Source of the DNA: a virus
IMG/VR virus record: IMGVR_UViG_3300027852_000159
Span: 1-25,479 of that record
Length of the DNA: 25,479 nt
Direction: 5' to 3' (one strand)
The notes below the pieces were generated by a model. That model made no database searches and had not been told where the DNA came from. It saw only the letters and a list, made by a program, of their open reading frames with translations. Shown piece by piece: positions 1-6,200 of this stretch. Made by a program: the position numbers and the translations under genes. Numbering within the stretch: position 1 is the first letter of the stretch; each line of letters opens with the position of its first letter.

Positions 1-105
1 TATTGTGGCGGGTATCTTGCAAAATCAAACACTTGGCAATGTATCTGGATGATCGCATTTAGTATTGCGATAGTTACTGTTCTTTTATTAAAATTGATCT
101 TTTAA
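1..105 (+). CDS. C-terminal end of a small membrane protein (partial)
   Basis: An open frame enters from the left edge and stops at TAA (103-105), giving 34 residues. Most of the visible part is one hydrophobic helix (IWMIAFSIAIVTVLLLKLIF) that ends the protein, so this is the C-terminal anchor of a membrane protein. The next gene starts 15 bases later on the same strand, which fits one operon. The start and the family lie outside the window, so no function can be given. Confidence 0.55.
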   Translation, partial: YCGGYLAKSNTWQCIWMIAFSIAIVTVLLLKLIF

Positions 106-120
106 GCTGAAGGGGGAAAC

Positions 121-324
121 ATGCAAAATTATCGGATTCAAATTAACGAAGTAAATCAAGAGGTGTACGAAACTTTTAAAAAAGTATTAAAGGAAAACGA
201 TGTTCCGACGACCGGATATCAGTCAGAATTAAATGAAATTAAAAATATCATATTTGAAAATGGACTAATGGAATTTAATAAAAACCCTAAGCGTTGGTTA
301 AAGAAATTGCAACAGGAGAAATAA
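121..324 (+). CDS. Hypothetical 67-residue protein
   Basis: An ATG follows a GGGGG-containing ribosome binding site (AAGGGGGAAAC), and the stop lies one base before the next start. The protein is charged and probably helical, rich in Lys, Glu and Asn, with a basic C-terminus (KRWLKKLQQEK). No Cys motif, membrane segment or known domain was seen. It sits at the head of the early operon, just before the Kelch-containing chimera. A small accessory or DNA-binding protein is possible, but that rests only on size and charge. Confidence 0.7.
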   Translation: MQNYRIQINEVNQEVYETFKKVLKENDVPTTGYQSELNEIKNIIFENGLMEFNKNPKRWLKKLQQEK

Positions 325-325
325 T

Positions 326-682
326 ATGAAAATTATCTCAAAAACTAAAGACAGATGTTTAATTGAGGCATACGATGGTAAAATATATGTAGGCACAAAA
401 GATGACAGAGGTTATTTGAAAGGCTGGTGGGCTTATGATATAGCCGAAAATACATGGACACGACTACTTGACTTCGCTGGAACTGCAAGATGTGATGCGG
501 TGGCAAAAGGCAAAATGAAAAAAAGAATAACAGATGAAGAAAACGAGAAAGAAATTGACGGGAATGTTCTTGTCTATCTGGAACAGGTCTATTACTGGAT
601 GGCGCATCTACCAGAAAGGTACGAAGATGATTATGAGACTATTCAAAAAATGATAAAACGTGTTGGAGGGGGTAATGGATAG
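326..682 (+). CDS. Chimeric early protein with one embedded Kelch-type blade
   Basis: 118 residues in three parts. Residues 1-15 (MKIISKTKDRCLIEA) look like the start of a common small phage early protein. Residues 16-60 are one Kelch-like blade with GKIYVGT, GYLKGWWAYD and NTWTRLLDF. Residues 61-118 are charged and helical and contain VYLEQVYYWMAHLPERYE. The middle part aligns without gaps to the tandem blades of the tail protein at 24534-25479: 33 of 45 residues and, by hand count, 101 of 135 bases are identical. The frame is open through both junctions. The 3' end overlaps the nuclease start by 8 bases (ATGGATAG), so the gene is part of a working operon. One blade cannot form a propeller, so a structural role is unlikely. 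That the blade replaced the middle of an ordinary early protein is inference. Confidence 0.8.
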   Translation: MKIISKTKDRCLIEAYDGKIYVGTKDDRGYLKGWWAYDIAENTWTRLLDFAGTARCDAVAKGKMKKRITDEENEKEIDGNVLVYLEQVYYWMAHLPERYEDDYETIQKMIKRVGGGNG

Positions 683-1625
683 ATTCATCGAGGTCGAAGC
701 AGTTGAAGAAATAAAGGCTGATTTCATTGACACGGATTACATTGTTGAGCCTATATATAAGATGAGCCGAGTCGATGTTGGAGGAAGCCGTCATTATATT
801 AAAGAAGATGACGGAGTGTTGACGCAAGCGCCGGCATTCACGACGATAATGAACAAAGTAGCGCCGATAAGTTATTATATCATCCAGTGGCAAATTGAGA
901 AAGGCAAGGAGAAAGCAAAGTGGTTGTTGAAAAATTCTGCTAATTATGGGACGTATTTACACGTACTGTGCGGTCAATATCTGCTTGGTCAATCGATGCC
1001 TTTAAGCAGTGGATTGTTGATGCTGTGTATGCAGGGTTTTTTTGAAGAGAAAAACTTTGACTTTTCAGAATGTCTAAAATGGATGAAGGAAGAAGGCAGG
1101 GATTTGCGAAAAGACATATACGGATTTTCTCGTTTTTGCAGAGACTTTAGCGTGAAGCCACTTGCAATTGAATACCCTATGATGCTCGACGATCGGTATG
1201 CGTGTACGTTAGACATTGTATGTAAAATGACGTACAAAAAGGAGATAATAACTGCCCTGATCGACATTAAATCGGGACAAAAAGGATTCCATGAAAGCCA
1301 TGAGATACAACTTGAAGCACAGAAGCAAGCATGGAATGCTGAGTTTCCCAATCAGCAAATAGACCGTGTTTTTAATTATGGCAGCCACAATTACAGGCTG
1401 CCTTTATCATCGAGAGTAACACCTTATAAGCTGAAAGACCAGACAGATTCTACTAATGCTTACAAGTGGGAGTTATATGTTAAGCTATGGCATGGAGATG
1501 TCAAGAAGCAGACCATAAAGCCTGTCACCGATTTTAACGGGGATAGTATCTTAACGATAGACAAAGAGCCTGAAGATGTCTTTGTGGAAATAGATCATCT
1601 TGATTATGAGGAGGTAGTATTTTGA
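675..1625 (+). CDS. PD-(D/E)XK nuclease, probable phage exonuclease (RecB/Cas4-like)
   Basis: 316 residues from the ATG at 675, chosen because GGAGGGGG lies just upstream. The GTG at 660 in the same frame has no such site. A central Asp sits in TLDIVCKM near residue 180, followed by the ALIDIKSGQKG strand (Asp about 197, Lys about 199) and a Gln helix (HEIQLEAQKQAW). This is the D, D/E-x-K, Q order of the PD-(D/E)XK superfamily, and the spacing is like RecB/Cas4-type and phage exonucleases. The expected role is metal-dependent DNA cleavage or end resection in phage recombination. It overlaps the preceding gene by 8 bases, and the XRE-type gene starts within its stop codon. The fold call is good; the exonuclease role is inferred from the fold and the neighbours. 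Confidence 0.8.
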   Translation: MDRFIEVEAVEEIKADFIDTDYIVEPIYKMSRVDVGGSRHYIKEDDGVLTQAPAFTTIMNKVAPISYYIIQWQIEKGKEKAKWLLKNSANYGTYLHVLCGQYLLGQSMPLSSGLLMLCMQGFFEEKNFDFSECLKWMKEEGRDLRKDIYGFSRFCRDFSVKPLAIEYPMMLDDRYACTLDIVCKMTYKKEIITALIDIKSGQKGFHESHEIQLEAQKQAWNAEFPNQQIDRVFNYGSHNYRLPLSSRVTPYKLKDQTDSTNAYKWELYVKLWHGDVKKQTIKPVTDFNGDSILTIDKEPEDVFVEIDHLDYEEVVF

Positions 1626-1975
1626 GCGAAAGAACAAACAAGAAAAAGAAAAAACAATCGAAAAAGGATGTTGCGATGGGGAAAACCTTGCGCCTTATCC
1701 GAACTATCAAAAATATATCTCTTGCTGAAATGGCTGAAAAACTTGAGATTTCTGTGTCCTATCTATCGGAGGTAGAAAACGGGAAGAAGTCAGTGTCTTG
1801 GTATATATGTTCCAATTATGGAGATATTGGGGAAACAAGTATAAGTTATATAGACAACTTTGCTTCACTGCTTGCTATATATCCTCGAAAAACTATGGAA
1901 TTGTGGCAAAGGAAAGCAATTGAAGCAATGGAACAGGTATCGAGTATAGGAAAAGATCATGGAGAAGAGGTATGA
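1622..1975 (+). CDS. XRE-type helix-turn-helix protein
   Basis: 117 residues from a TTG start overlapping the previous stop (TTGA). GAGGAGG lies about seven bases upstream, which supports TTG. After a very basic N-terminus (many Lys, residues 5-15), the segment LRLIRTIKNISLAEMAEKLE followed by ISVSYLSEVENGKKSVS is a typical XRE/Cro-CI helix-turn-helix. The recognition helix then runs into an extension (WYICSNYGDIGETSISYID) that is longer than usual before the last helices. It lies inside the early operon between the nuclease and the gp3-like gene, with overlaps on both sides. It is therefore made together with the recombination proteins rather than placed at a divergent lysogeny switch. Its target is unknown. 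Confidence 0.8.
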   Translation: MSERTNKKKKKQSKKDVAMGKTLRLIRTIKNISLAEMAEKLEISVSYLSEVENGKKSVSWYICSNYGDIGETSISYIDNFASLLAIYPRKTMELWQRKAIEAMEQVSSIGKDHGEEV

Positions 1976-3003
1976 ACGGAAGAATAAAAAGAGAAGGGGA
2001 AAAAGAAAAAATTGCTATCATCGGGAATATTAAAATAGGCAGGAAGAAAGACAATGGCCTTCCAGAGTCATTAGATTATTTCATCGCTGATAGCAAATAC
2101 AAGGCTCATTTTGATAGAGAATTTCCAGAAAAGCCTAAAAGCATTGAAGTTGTCTTTCTTTCCGACAATATTGAGGACGTATGCTTTGAGAGATACGAGA
2201 TCAGGCAAGGTGCAAAATTGTTTGGTTACGGCAATGGATTTGACTTTTTTGTTTGGGATGAGAAAACAATCGATCCTGTTACCGGCCAATTTGGAGCGTA
2301 TGCGCACAAGACGATTGAGGATGAGCCTGACATAAAGGAAAAGGTCGCAAAGCAGGTCGATGGGAAGTGGGACGAGATTTTAACCATGCGTTTCCTCATC
2401 CCACGCATTAAGGGCATTTGGGGGGTTTGGCAGTTATCCACGAAGGGCGCTCAAAGCTCGATACCGGGAATTGTTGGGGTTTTTGATGCTATTCAAAAGA
2501 TGGCTGGTACAGTCAAGAATATGGCTTTCGATCTATCAGTGAAAAAAGTCAAAAGTCAGAAGCCGGGAACGAAGTCTTTATTTCCTGTGCTTCAATTAGT
2601 TCCGAACTTGTCCCATGAGAACCTCCAGAAGGTCCATGATTTCCTTGACAATGGTATAGAATTCAGGGGAATATTGACAGAGGAAGCAATTGAGCAAATA
2701 GAACAAGCAAAACAGCCTTTGATTGAAGCTCCGGGAAAAGAATACTTGGAAAAGCACGACGAACCCATACGTACTCAGATGGGTCTTTCTGTGGAGAAAT
2801 TTGACGCTATTTGCAAGGCTCTGGATAAAATGCCTAAAAAAATTAAAGACTATTTTTTTGTAAATGACATGGGGGTAGATGCCCAATATGCGTTTTGCAA
2901 AGAAAGGAACGGCGATGAGAAGCTGATGATCGAAGAGATCAAGGCGTGGGAGATTTCAGAGCAGTTTAATCAAATTGATAATAATATGTCTATACCAGAT
3001 TAA
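1972..3003 (+). CDS. Phage protein resembling gp3-like recombination directionality factors
   Basis: 343 residues; the start overlaps the XRE stop as ATGA. The N-terminal half (IGRKKDNGLPESLDYFIADS, then FPEKPKSIEVVFLSDNIEDV and CFERYEIRQGAKLFGYGNG) is recalled as the conserved core of a phage family annotated as recombination directionality factor-like (gp3 of phiC31 type), often left as hypothetical. The central part (MRFLIPRIKGIWGVWQLSTK, then IPGIVGVFDAIQKMAG) is also typical of it. In phiC31 such a protein turns the serine integrase to excision. No integrase is visible here, so that role is not shown, and a general DNA-transaction role beside the nuclease is equally possible. The C-terminus is helical and acidic. 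Recognition is from memory of the family. Confidence 0.6.
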   Translation: MNGRIKREGEKEKIAIIGNIKIGRKKDNGLPESLDYFIADSKYKAHFDREFPEKPKSIEVVFLSDNIEDVCFERYEIRQGAKLFGYGNGFDFFVWDEKTIDPVTGQFGAYAHKTIEDEPDIKEKVAKQVDGKWDEILTMRFLIPRIKGIWGVWQLSTKGAQSSIPGIVGVFDAIQKMAGTVKNMAFDLSVKKVKSQKPGTKSLFPVLQLVPNLSHENLQKVHDFLDNGIEFRGILTEEAIEQIEQAKQPLIEAPGKEYLEKHDEPIRTQMGLSVEKFDAICKALDKMPKKIKDYFFVNDMGVDAQYAFCKERNGDEKLMIEEIKAWEISEQFNQIDNNMSIPD

Positions 3004-3025
3004 AAAGATGAAAAGGAGGAATATT

Positions 3026-3157
3026 GTGACGAAATCAGTAAGAATTGAAATAAACGAAAATGGTACATGGTCAGCATATATTTTTGATCATTGTATTTTT
3101 GTTGGAACTTATGAGGATTGTCGAATAGAATTGTTGTATCATGGGGAGTATGTATAA
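3026..3157 (+). CDS. Hypothetical 43-residue protein (GTG start)
   Basis: AAAAGGAGG six bases upstream selects the GTG at 3026. The in-frame ATG at 2975 lies inside the previous gene and has no ribosome binding site. The product is 43 residues, alternating polar and hydrophobic, with GTWSAYIFDHCIFVGTYEDC, so probably a small beta-rich fold. No family was recognised. It lies in the early operon. Confidence 0.6.
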   Translation: MTKSVRIEINENGTWSAYIFDHCIFVGTYEDCRIELLYHGEYV

Positions 3158-3186
3158 AAAAACAAGGAGTTGTCAAGGAGAAAATT

Positions 3187-3387
3187 ATGATTGATATAAT
3201 TTGGGTTGAAAAGAATCCAAGATTGGCTACGCTAAAACTCCAAGCACTTATGAAGGCCATAGAGCCTTTTGCTGAAAAACCTACAGAGCGAATGGACTTT
3301 TATTATTGCCATTACGATGTCACCACGAAGGAAGAGTGCGGGAGGTGTAGTCGTGCTATTGCAGCTTACGAAGCATTGAACATGTAA
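3187..3387 (+). CDS. Hypothetical 66-residue protein
   Basis: The ATG at 3187 follows AAGGAG at a good distance; the longer frame from 3118 overlaps the previous gene. The C-terminal half has FYYCHYDVTTKEECGRCSRA, which gives Cys and His residues that could bind a metal, but the spacing is not a clear zinc finger. It is one of a run of small Cys-containing early proteins between 3187 and 3959. Function unknown. Confidence 0.65.
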   Translation: MIDIIWVEKNPRLATLKLQALMKAIEPFAEKPTERMDFYYCHYDVTTKEECGRCSRAIAAYEALNM

Positions 3388-3418
3388 CAATAAATTACTA
3401 AAAAGAAGAAGTAAGATT

Positions 3419-3643
3419 ATGAAGCTATGTGACAGAAAATGTAATATATGCCCTATTGTTAATCATTCAAACAGTAGGATGGTGACAAGAATAATGAATG
3501 AAGCCTATGATAAATTTGGAAAGGAATTCTATCATATTGTTCAAAGTAATTGTCCGAATTTGACATGCTGTTTTGATTGTCAGTTTGATAATTTTTGTCA
3601 CATCGAGGGATGTAAAATAGTGGAAGATTTAGAAATAAGATAA
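3419..3643 (+). CDS. Cys-rich 74-residue protein, possible metal binder
   Basis: 74 residues with eleven Cys, arranged as CDRKCNICP at the N-terminus and CPNLTCCFDCQFDNFCHIEG towards the C-terminus. The pairs flank a helical middle. This suggests a zinc or iron-sulfur site, but the pattern matches no family that was recognised. The binding site is AGAAGAAGTAAG, weaker than its neighbours. The gene ends 10 bases before the next start. Confidence 0.7.
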   Translation: MKLCDRKCNICPIVNHSNSRMVTRIMNEAYDKFGKEFYHIVQSNCPNLTCCFDCQFDNFCHIEGCKIVEDLEIR

Positions 3644-3653
3644 GGAGAAAATA

Positions 3654-3959
3654 ATGAATAAACCGAATTTTTATTGTTCAAGTGATTATGCAGGATTGTC
3701 ATTTAAAAATGGAAGTTTTTATTATGGTTATGAGCATTCAATTTGCTCGGAATGTGGTAAAACCACTAAAAATGGAAGTGAATATTGCGATATCTGCGAG
3801 GATGCTGATAGAGAATGGTGCTTCATGGCTACAATTAACGGCGAAGAAATTGTGATTTCTTTCTCGAAGTTGGGAGCTACAGACATGTTCGATGTGGTTG
3901 AGTGCTTAAATATGGGTATAGGTTGGATATTAACAAAATACCGGTTGGTCAAGGAGTGA
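3654..3959 (+). CDS. Zinc-ribbon-containing hypothetical protein
   Basis: 101 residues after AAGGAGAAAATA. The middle carries a compact zinc ribbon: CSECGKTTKNGSEYCDICED, two CxxC knuckles about 12 residues apart. The N-terminus is aromatic and Gly-rich and the C-terminus is a hydrophobic, probably folded domain (FDVVECLNMGIGWILTKYRL). It may bind DNA, RNA or a host protein; nothing more specific can be said. It is co-transcribed with the flanking small genes. Confidence 0.75.
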   Translation: MNKPNFYCSSDYAGLSFKNGSFYYGYEHSICSECGKTTKNGSEYCDICEDADREWCFMATINGEEIVISFSKLGATDMFDVVECLNMGIGWILTKYRLVKE

Positions 3960-3963
3960 CGAG

Positions 3964-4185
3964 ATGAGAAAGAAAAAGATATTAGCAGAATTAGAGGATT
4001 TGCAGGCTAAAATGTATCGGATAAGAACATGGATTGACGCATATCCAGTTAAGATTTTCTCGGAGCCTGATTTTGAAAAGGCGCACAAGGTCTTAACGGA
4101 AAATGGTATGACTCTTGATTCGATTGCAGCAAGCAATATGCGTCATGTGCTGGATGGGATTAAAAAAATAATAGATTTGGAGTGA
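3964..4185 (+). CDS. Hypothetical 73-residue helical protein
   Basis: AAGGAGTGACGAG precedes the ATG, and the previous gene stops five bases upstream. The N-terminus (MRKKKILAELEDLQAKMYRI) is a basic amphipathic helix. The rest is also mostly helical and ends KKIIDLE. No cysteines and no membrane segment. No family was recognised. Confidence 0.65.
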   Translation: MRKKKILAELEDLQAKMYRIRTWIDAYPVKIFSEPDFEKAHKVLTENGMTLDSIAASNMRHVLDGIKKIIDLE

Positions 4186-4198
4186 AAGGAGGTGTAAA

Positions 4199-4339
4199 AT
4201 GTTAGCAACTATAGTTTATAATGAATTATTGATATTTTGCTTGGGAATATTAACCGGAATAGCTCTTGGATTATTTGTTAGCATATTAATAAAGGCTTTT
4301 CAAATACTTAAAGAGTATCAAGAATTTAATAATAAATGA
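4199..4339 (+). CDS. Single-span 46-residue membrane protein
   Basis: This short ORF has a full AAAGGAGGTG site seven bases before the ATG, which is strong support for translation. Residues about 9-33 form one hydrophobic helix (LLIFCLGILTGIALGLFVSI), followed by a charged cytoplasmic-type tail (KAFQILKEYQEFNNK). It is most likely an inner-membrane protein of the early operon. Single-span phage proteins of this size include holin-like, superinfection and host-takeover proteins, and nothing here decides between them. Confidence 0.65.
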   Translation: MLATIVYNELLIFCLGILTGIALGLFVSILIKAFQILKEYQEFNNK

Positions 4340-4351
4340 AAAGGAGGAATA

Positions 4352-4564
4352 ATGAAGGCACAATGTATAATAGAGCTTACAGACGAACAAATAGACGAAT
4401 TAGGAGAGTTACAAGATATGGCGGTGGAGGCAGATAAAAGCGGTAAGAAAGGAGCTATAGTTGCACAAGTAGTTCCGTCTAAAGGGATGATGTATTGTAC
4501 TTTTTGGTCAAATGGTATTATAATGAAAGTATGGGAGGCAATAGACGAAGATCCGCCTCATTAA
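4352..4564 (+). CDS. Hypothetical 70-residue protein
   Basis: AAAGGAGGAATA precedes the ATG. The N-terminal half is acidic (ELTDEQIDELGELQDMAVEA). The second half is beta-like (GAIVAQVVPSKGMMYCTFWS) and ends EDPPH. The layout of a short acidic helix followed by strands resembles many small phage early proteins. No domain was recognised. Confidence 0.65.
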   Translation: MKAQCIIELTDEQIDELGELQDMAVEADKSGKKGAIVAQVVPSKGMMYCTFWSNGIIMKVWEAIDEDPPH

Positions 4565-4581
4565 ATAAAAAAAAGGAGCGT

Positions 4582-4659
4582 ATGATCAGAGAGGATGTTT
4601 ACGACATTGCTGTTGCAGTCGGAAGGGATTTATATCGATGGAGGTTAAATAATGAATAA
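4582..4659 (+). CDS. 25-residue micropeptide
   Basis: AAAAAGGAGCGT lies directly before the ATG, and the stop overlaps the start of the next gene by 8 bases, as at other junctions of this operon. The product (MIREDVYDIAVAVGRDLYRW plus five residues) is a short amphipathic helix. The ribosome binding site and coupling suggest that it is translated, perhaps mainly to feed ribosomes into the next gene. Function unknown. Confidence 0.5.
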   Translation: MIREDVYDIAVAVGRDLYRWRLNNE

Positions 4660-5056
4660 AGTATGCGAGCAGATGAAAAAAAAAGAAGGTTATAACGCCA
4701 TTCCTACAAGCTGGTATAATAATGTTCAAAAAGGTCTAAATAATGTGGGATTTGATTTTGTAGCCTATTTGATATTGGTTGATATTTTGGATTGGTATAC
4801 ACCCATTGAAGCAATAGATATGGCGACTGAAAAGTTTATCGGATATAAGCAAAAGTTTAAAGGCGACAAGTTGCGGATAAATTGTCGATATTATTCACGC
4901 CTTTTTGAATTATCGGTATACACTGTCAATCAAGCAATAAATCATTTAGTCGAATTAGGGCTAATAACAAGAGATTACATCCGCCCTCTTGACAATGAAA
5001 TGTATTTAGAACCGATAATTAAAAATATATTAGCTATTACATATCCGGAGGAATAA
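4652..5056 (+). CDS. Winged-helix-like phage protein, possible replication accessory
   Basis: 134 residues after GGAGG. The segment DKLRINCRYYSRLFELSVYT followed by VNQAINHLVELGLITRDYI reads as a winged helix-turn-helix: helix, recognition helix, then a wing ending in RDYI. The layout resembles the N-terminal domain of phage replication initiators such as the one at 6201-7058, which has the same order of a residency domain and then a helix-turn-helix, but this protein has no C-terminal domain. It could bind DNA or act as a partner or antagonist of the initiator. The call rests on pattern only. Confidence 0.5.
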   Translation: MNKVCEQMKKKEGYNAIPTSWYNNVQKGLNNVGFDFVAYLILVDILDWYTPIEAIDMATEKFIGYKQKFKGDKLRINCRYYSRLFELSVYTVNQAINHLVELGLITRDYIRPLDNEMYLEPIIKNILAITYPEE

Positions 5057-5057
5057 T

Positions 5058-5381
5058 ATGGAAAAAGAAGAAAGGTTAGTGAAACCAGAAGTTACAAAAT
5101 ATGAAATAGATGTCTTGAAAGATGCACTCATTGACAGGAATGAGGGAATTTATTACCTACGAAAAGAATTAAAGGAGAAGCAAGACAAAACAGATATCAT
5201 GGAAGATGTGGTAAGAAGTAAGGACGAAGAAATAGATTTCCTGAAAGATGCATTAAAAGATAGGGAGGATGGGATATATATTCTGCGTGAAGAAAGAAGT
5301 AATCTTAAAGATGAAATAAACGATCTACAGAATGAAGTAACTGAATTAAGAGGGGAAATAAGATGTTTTAAGGAGGAATGA
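5058..5381 (+). CDS. Coiled-coil protein with an internal duplication
   Basis: 107 residues, almost entirely charged heptads, so a long coiled coil. Two segments match: residues 17-37 (IDVLKDALIDRNEGIYYLRK) and 59-79 (IDFLKDALKDREDGIYILRE). They lie exactly 42 residues, or six heptads, apart, so the duplication keeps the heptad phase. The start is two bases after the preceding stop. The protein probably forms a dimeric rod and acts as a scaffold or partner for its neighbours; the partner is unknown. Confidence 0.7.
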   Translation: MEKEERLVKPEVTKYEIDVLKDALIDRNEGIYYLRKELKEKQDKTDIMEDVVRSKDEEIDFLKDALKDREDGIYILREERSNLKDEINDLQNEVTELRGEIRCFKEE

Positions 5382-5382
5382 T

Positions 5383-5712
5383 ATGTGCAAGAATCAAATA
5401 ATGATAGACGATATAATAATTGATGCGGTTAGAAGGTTTGAGGCCATTGTTAACAGTCTTGACTGTGAACGTGATATAGACAATGGATATACATGCACAG
5501 TACATGCCGATAGAATTTTAGCTTGGGTGGCATTGAAAAAATTAGAAAATTATATTGAAGATATAGAAGAGACCAAAGAGGATAGAATTGTGTTGTTGGA
5601 GGAACGGGTCGAATTGTTAGAGAGGCAAAATAAAAAAAGGAAATGCCCTGGTGGTGTATATTATACCGACAATATTGATATCGACACTATACAATTGATA
5701 CCAATTCGTTGA
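5383..5712 (+). CDS. Hypothetical 109-residue protein
   Basis: The ATG follows AAGGAGG and overlaps closely with the end of the coiled-coil gene. Residues about 55-90 are charged and coiled-coil-like (EDIEETKEDRIVLLEERVEL) and precede a basic patch (RQNKKRKCPGG). The C-terminus is short and beta-like. It is the last gene before the control region at 5713-5957. It may pair with the coiled-coil protein upstream, but this is a guess from its makeup. Confidence 0.65.
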   Translation: MCKNQIMIDDIIIDAVRRFEAIVNSLDCERDIDNGYTCTVHADRILAWVALKKLENYIEDIEETKEDRIVLLEERVELLERQNKKRKCPGGVYYTDNIDIDTIQLIPIR

Positions 5713-5733
5713 TTAAAATATTTTCGTTTAATC
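5711..5733. promoter_or_regulatory. Inverted repeat, possible operator
   Basis: Perfect 7-bp arms GATTAAA (5711-5717) and TTTAATC (5727-5733) flank 9 AT-rich bases. The repeat lies 13 bases upstream of the -35 box of the promoter at 5747-5775, a position suited to an activator or repressor site. A weak hairpin is the alternative. The XRE-type protein at 1622-1975 is a candidate ligand by inference only. Confidence 0.35.
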
Positions 5734-5746
5734 CATAAAAAATTAC

Positions 5747-5775
5747 TTGACGGATAAACTGTAATATGAGATATT
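5747..5775 (+). promoter_or_regulatory. Sigma70-like promoter before the replication block
   Basis: TTGACG (5 of 6 matches) is separated by 17 bases from GATATT (4 of 6). Transcription would start near 5782. The RNA would carry a small stem-loop (CATAAAAGA 5787-5795 against TCTTTGCTTATG 5804-5815) and then the large hairpin at 5844-5926 before the first gene at 5958. The -10 box is imperfect, hence moderate confidence. Confidence 0.45.
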
Positions 5776-5843
5776 GAGCGTATGAGCATAAAAGATTTGC
5801 CAGTCTTTGCTTATGAAAACAAATAGAACGAATATAATAGATG

Positions 5844-5926
5844 ACGCTTTTTGTGAGAGATATAATATTCTGAACTTATTCGTTCGGCGGAATATTAATG
5901 GCAATCTCTCACGAAAGGCGTTTTTT
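5844..5926 (+). ncRNA. 83-nt structured leader hairpin ending in T6 (terminator or antiterminator-like)
   Basis: Arms 5844-5861 and 5904-5921 pair over 18 base pairs, of which two are G-U. Inside, TAATATTC (5863-5870) pairs with GAATATTA (5890-5897), and GAAC (5872-5875) with GTTC (5882-5885). The outer arm ends in a run of six T (5921-5926), as in an intrinsic terminator, though the stem is much longer than needed. It lies between a promoter and the replication genes, so it could be a conditional terminator, a put-like antitermination RNA, an RNase III site, or a cruciform used in replication. The structure is seen; the role is inference. Confidence 0.6.
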
Positions 5927-5957
5927 ATGTCAAAATCTAATAATAAGGAGATGTAAT

Positions 5958-6182
5958 ATGCAAGCAGAAGTTCTAAATGCGGGTATTTTGTCTATGCAGG
6001 TTTGCGTACCAATTGGTTGGACTGATTGTCAAGTTTTAATTTTTGCAAATTGCGCAAATGAGTGTGGTACGGAAAATGGATGGTGTATCCGGAAAGAAGG
6101 TGACCGATATTTGAAAGGTGATCCAGAAAGGAATCCATGTCAAGAGCGACAAGGATTTGTGCACGTTATGTTGGATGCATAA
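5958..6182 (+). CDS. Hypothetical 74-residue Cys-containing protein
   Basis: The start is the ATG at 5958 after AAGGAGATGTAAT. The in-frame ATG at 5898 lies in the hairpin and has no binding site. The protein has five Cys, including CQVLIFANCANECGTENGWC, which reads as a beta-rich fold with a possible metal or disulfide site. It is the first gene of the replication block. No family was recognised. Confidence 0.65.
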   Translation: MQAEVLNAGILSMQVCVPIGWTDCQVLIFANCANECGTENGWCIRKEGDRYLKGDPERNPCQERQGFVHVMLDA

Positions 6183-6200
6183 TCAATGGAGAGGAATAAT

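Noticed and set aside
371-505. Template/variable repeat pair of a diversity-generating retroelement with the tail gene
   Set aside because: The window has no reverse transcriptase, and mismatches are not concentrated at A positions; many are ordinary T/C silent changes.
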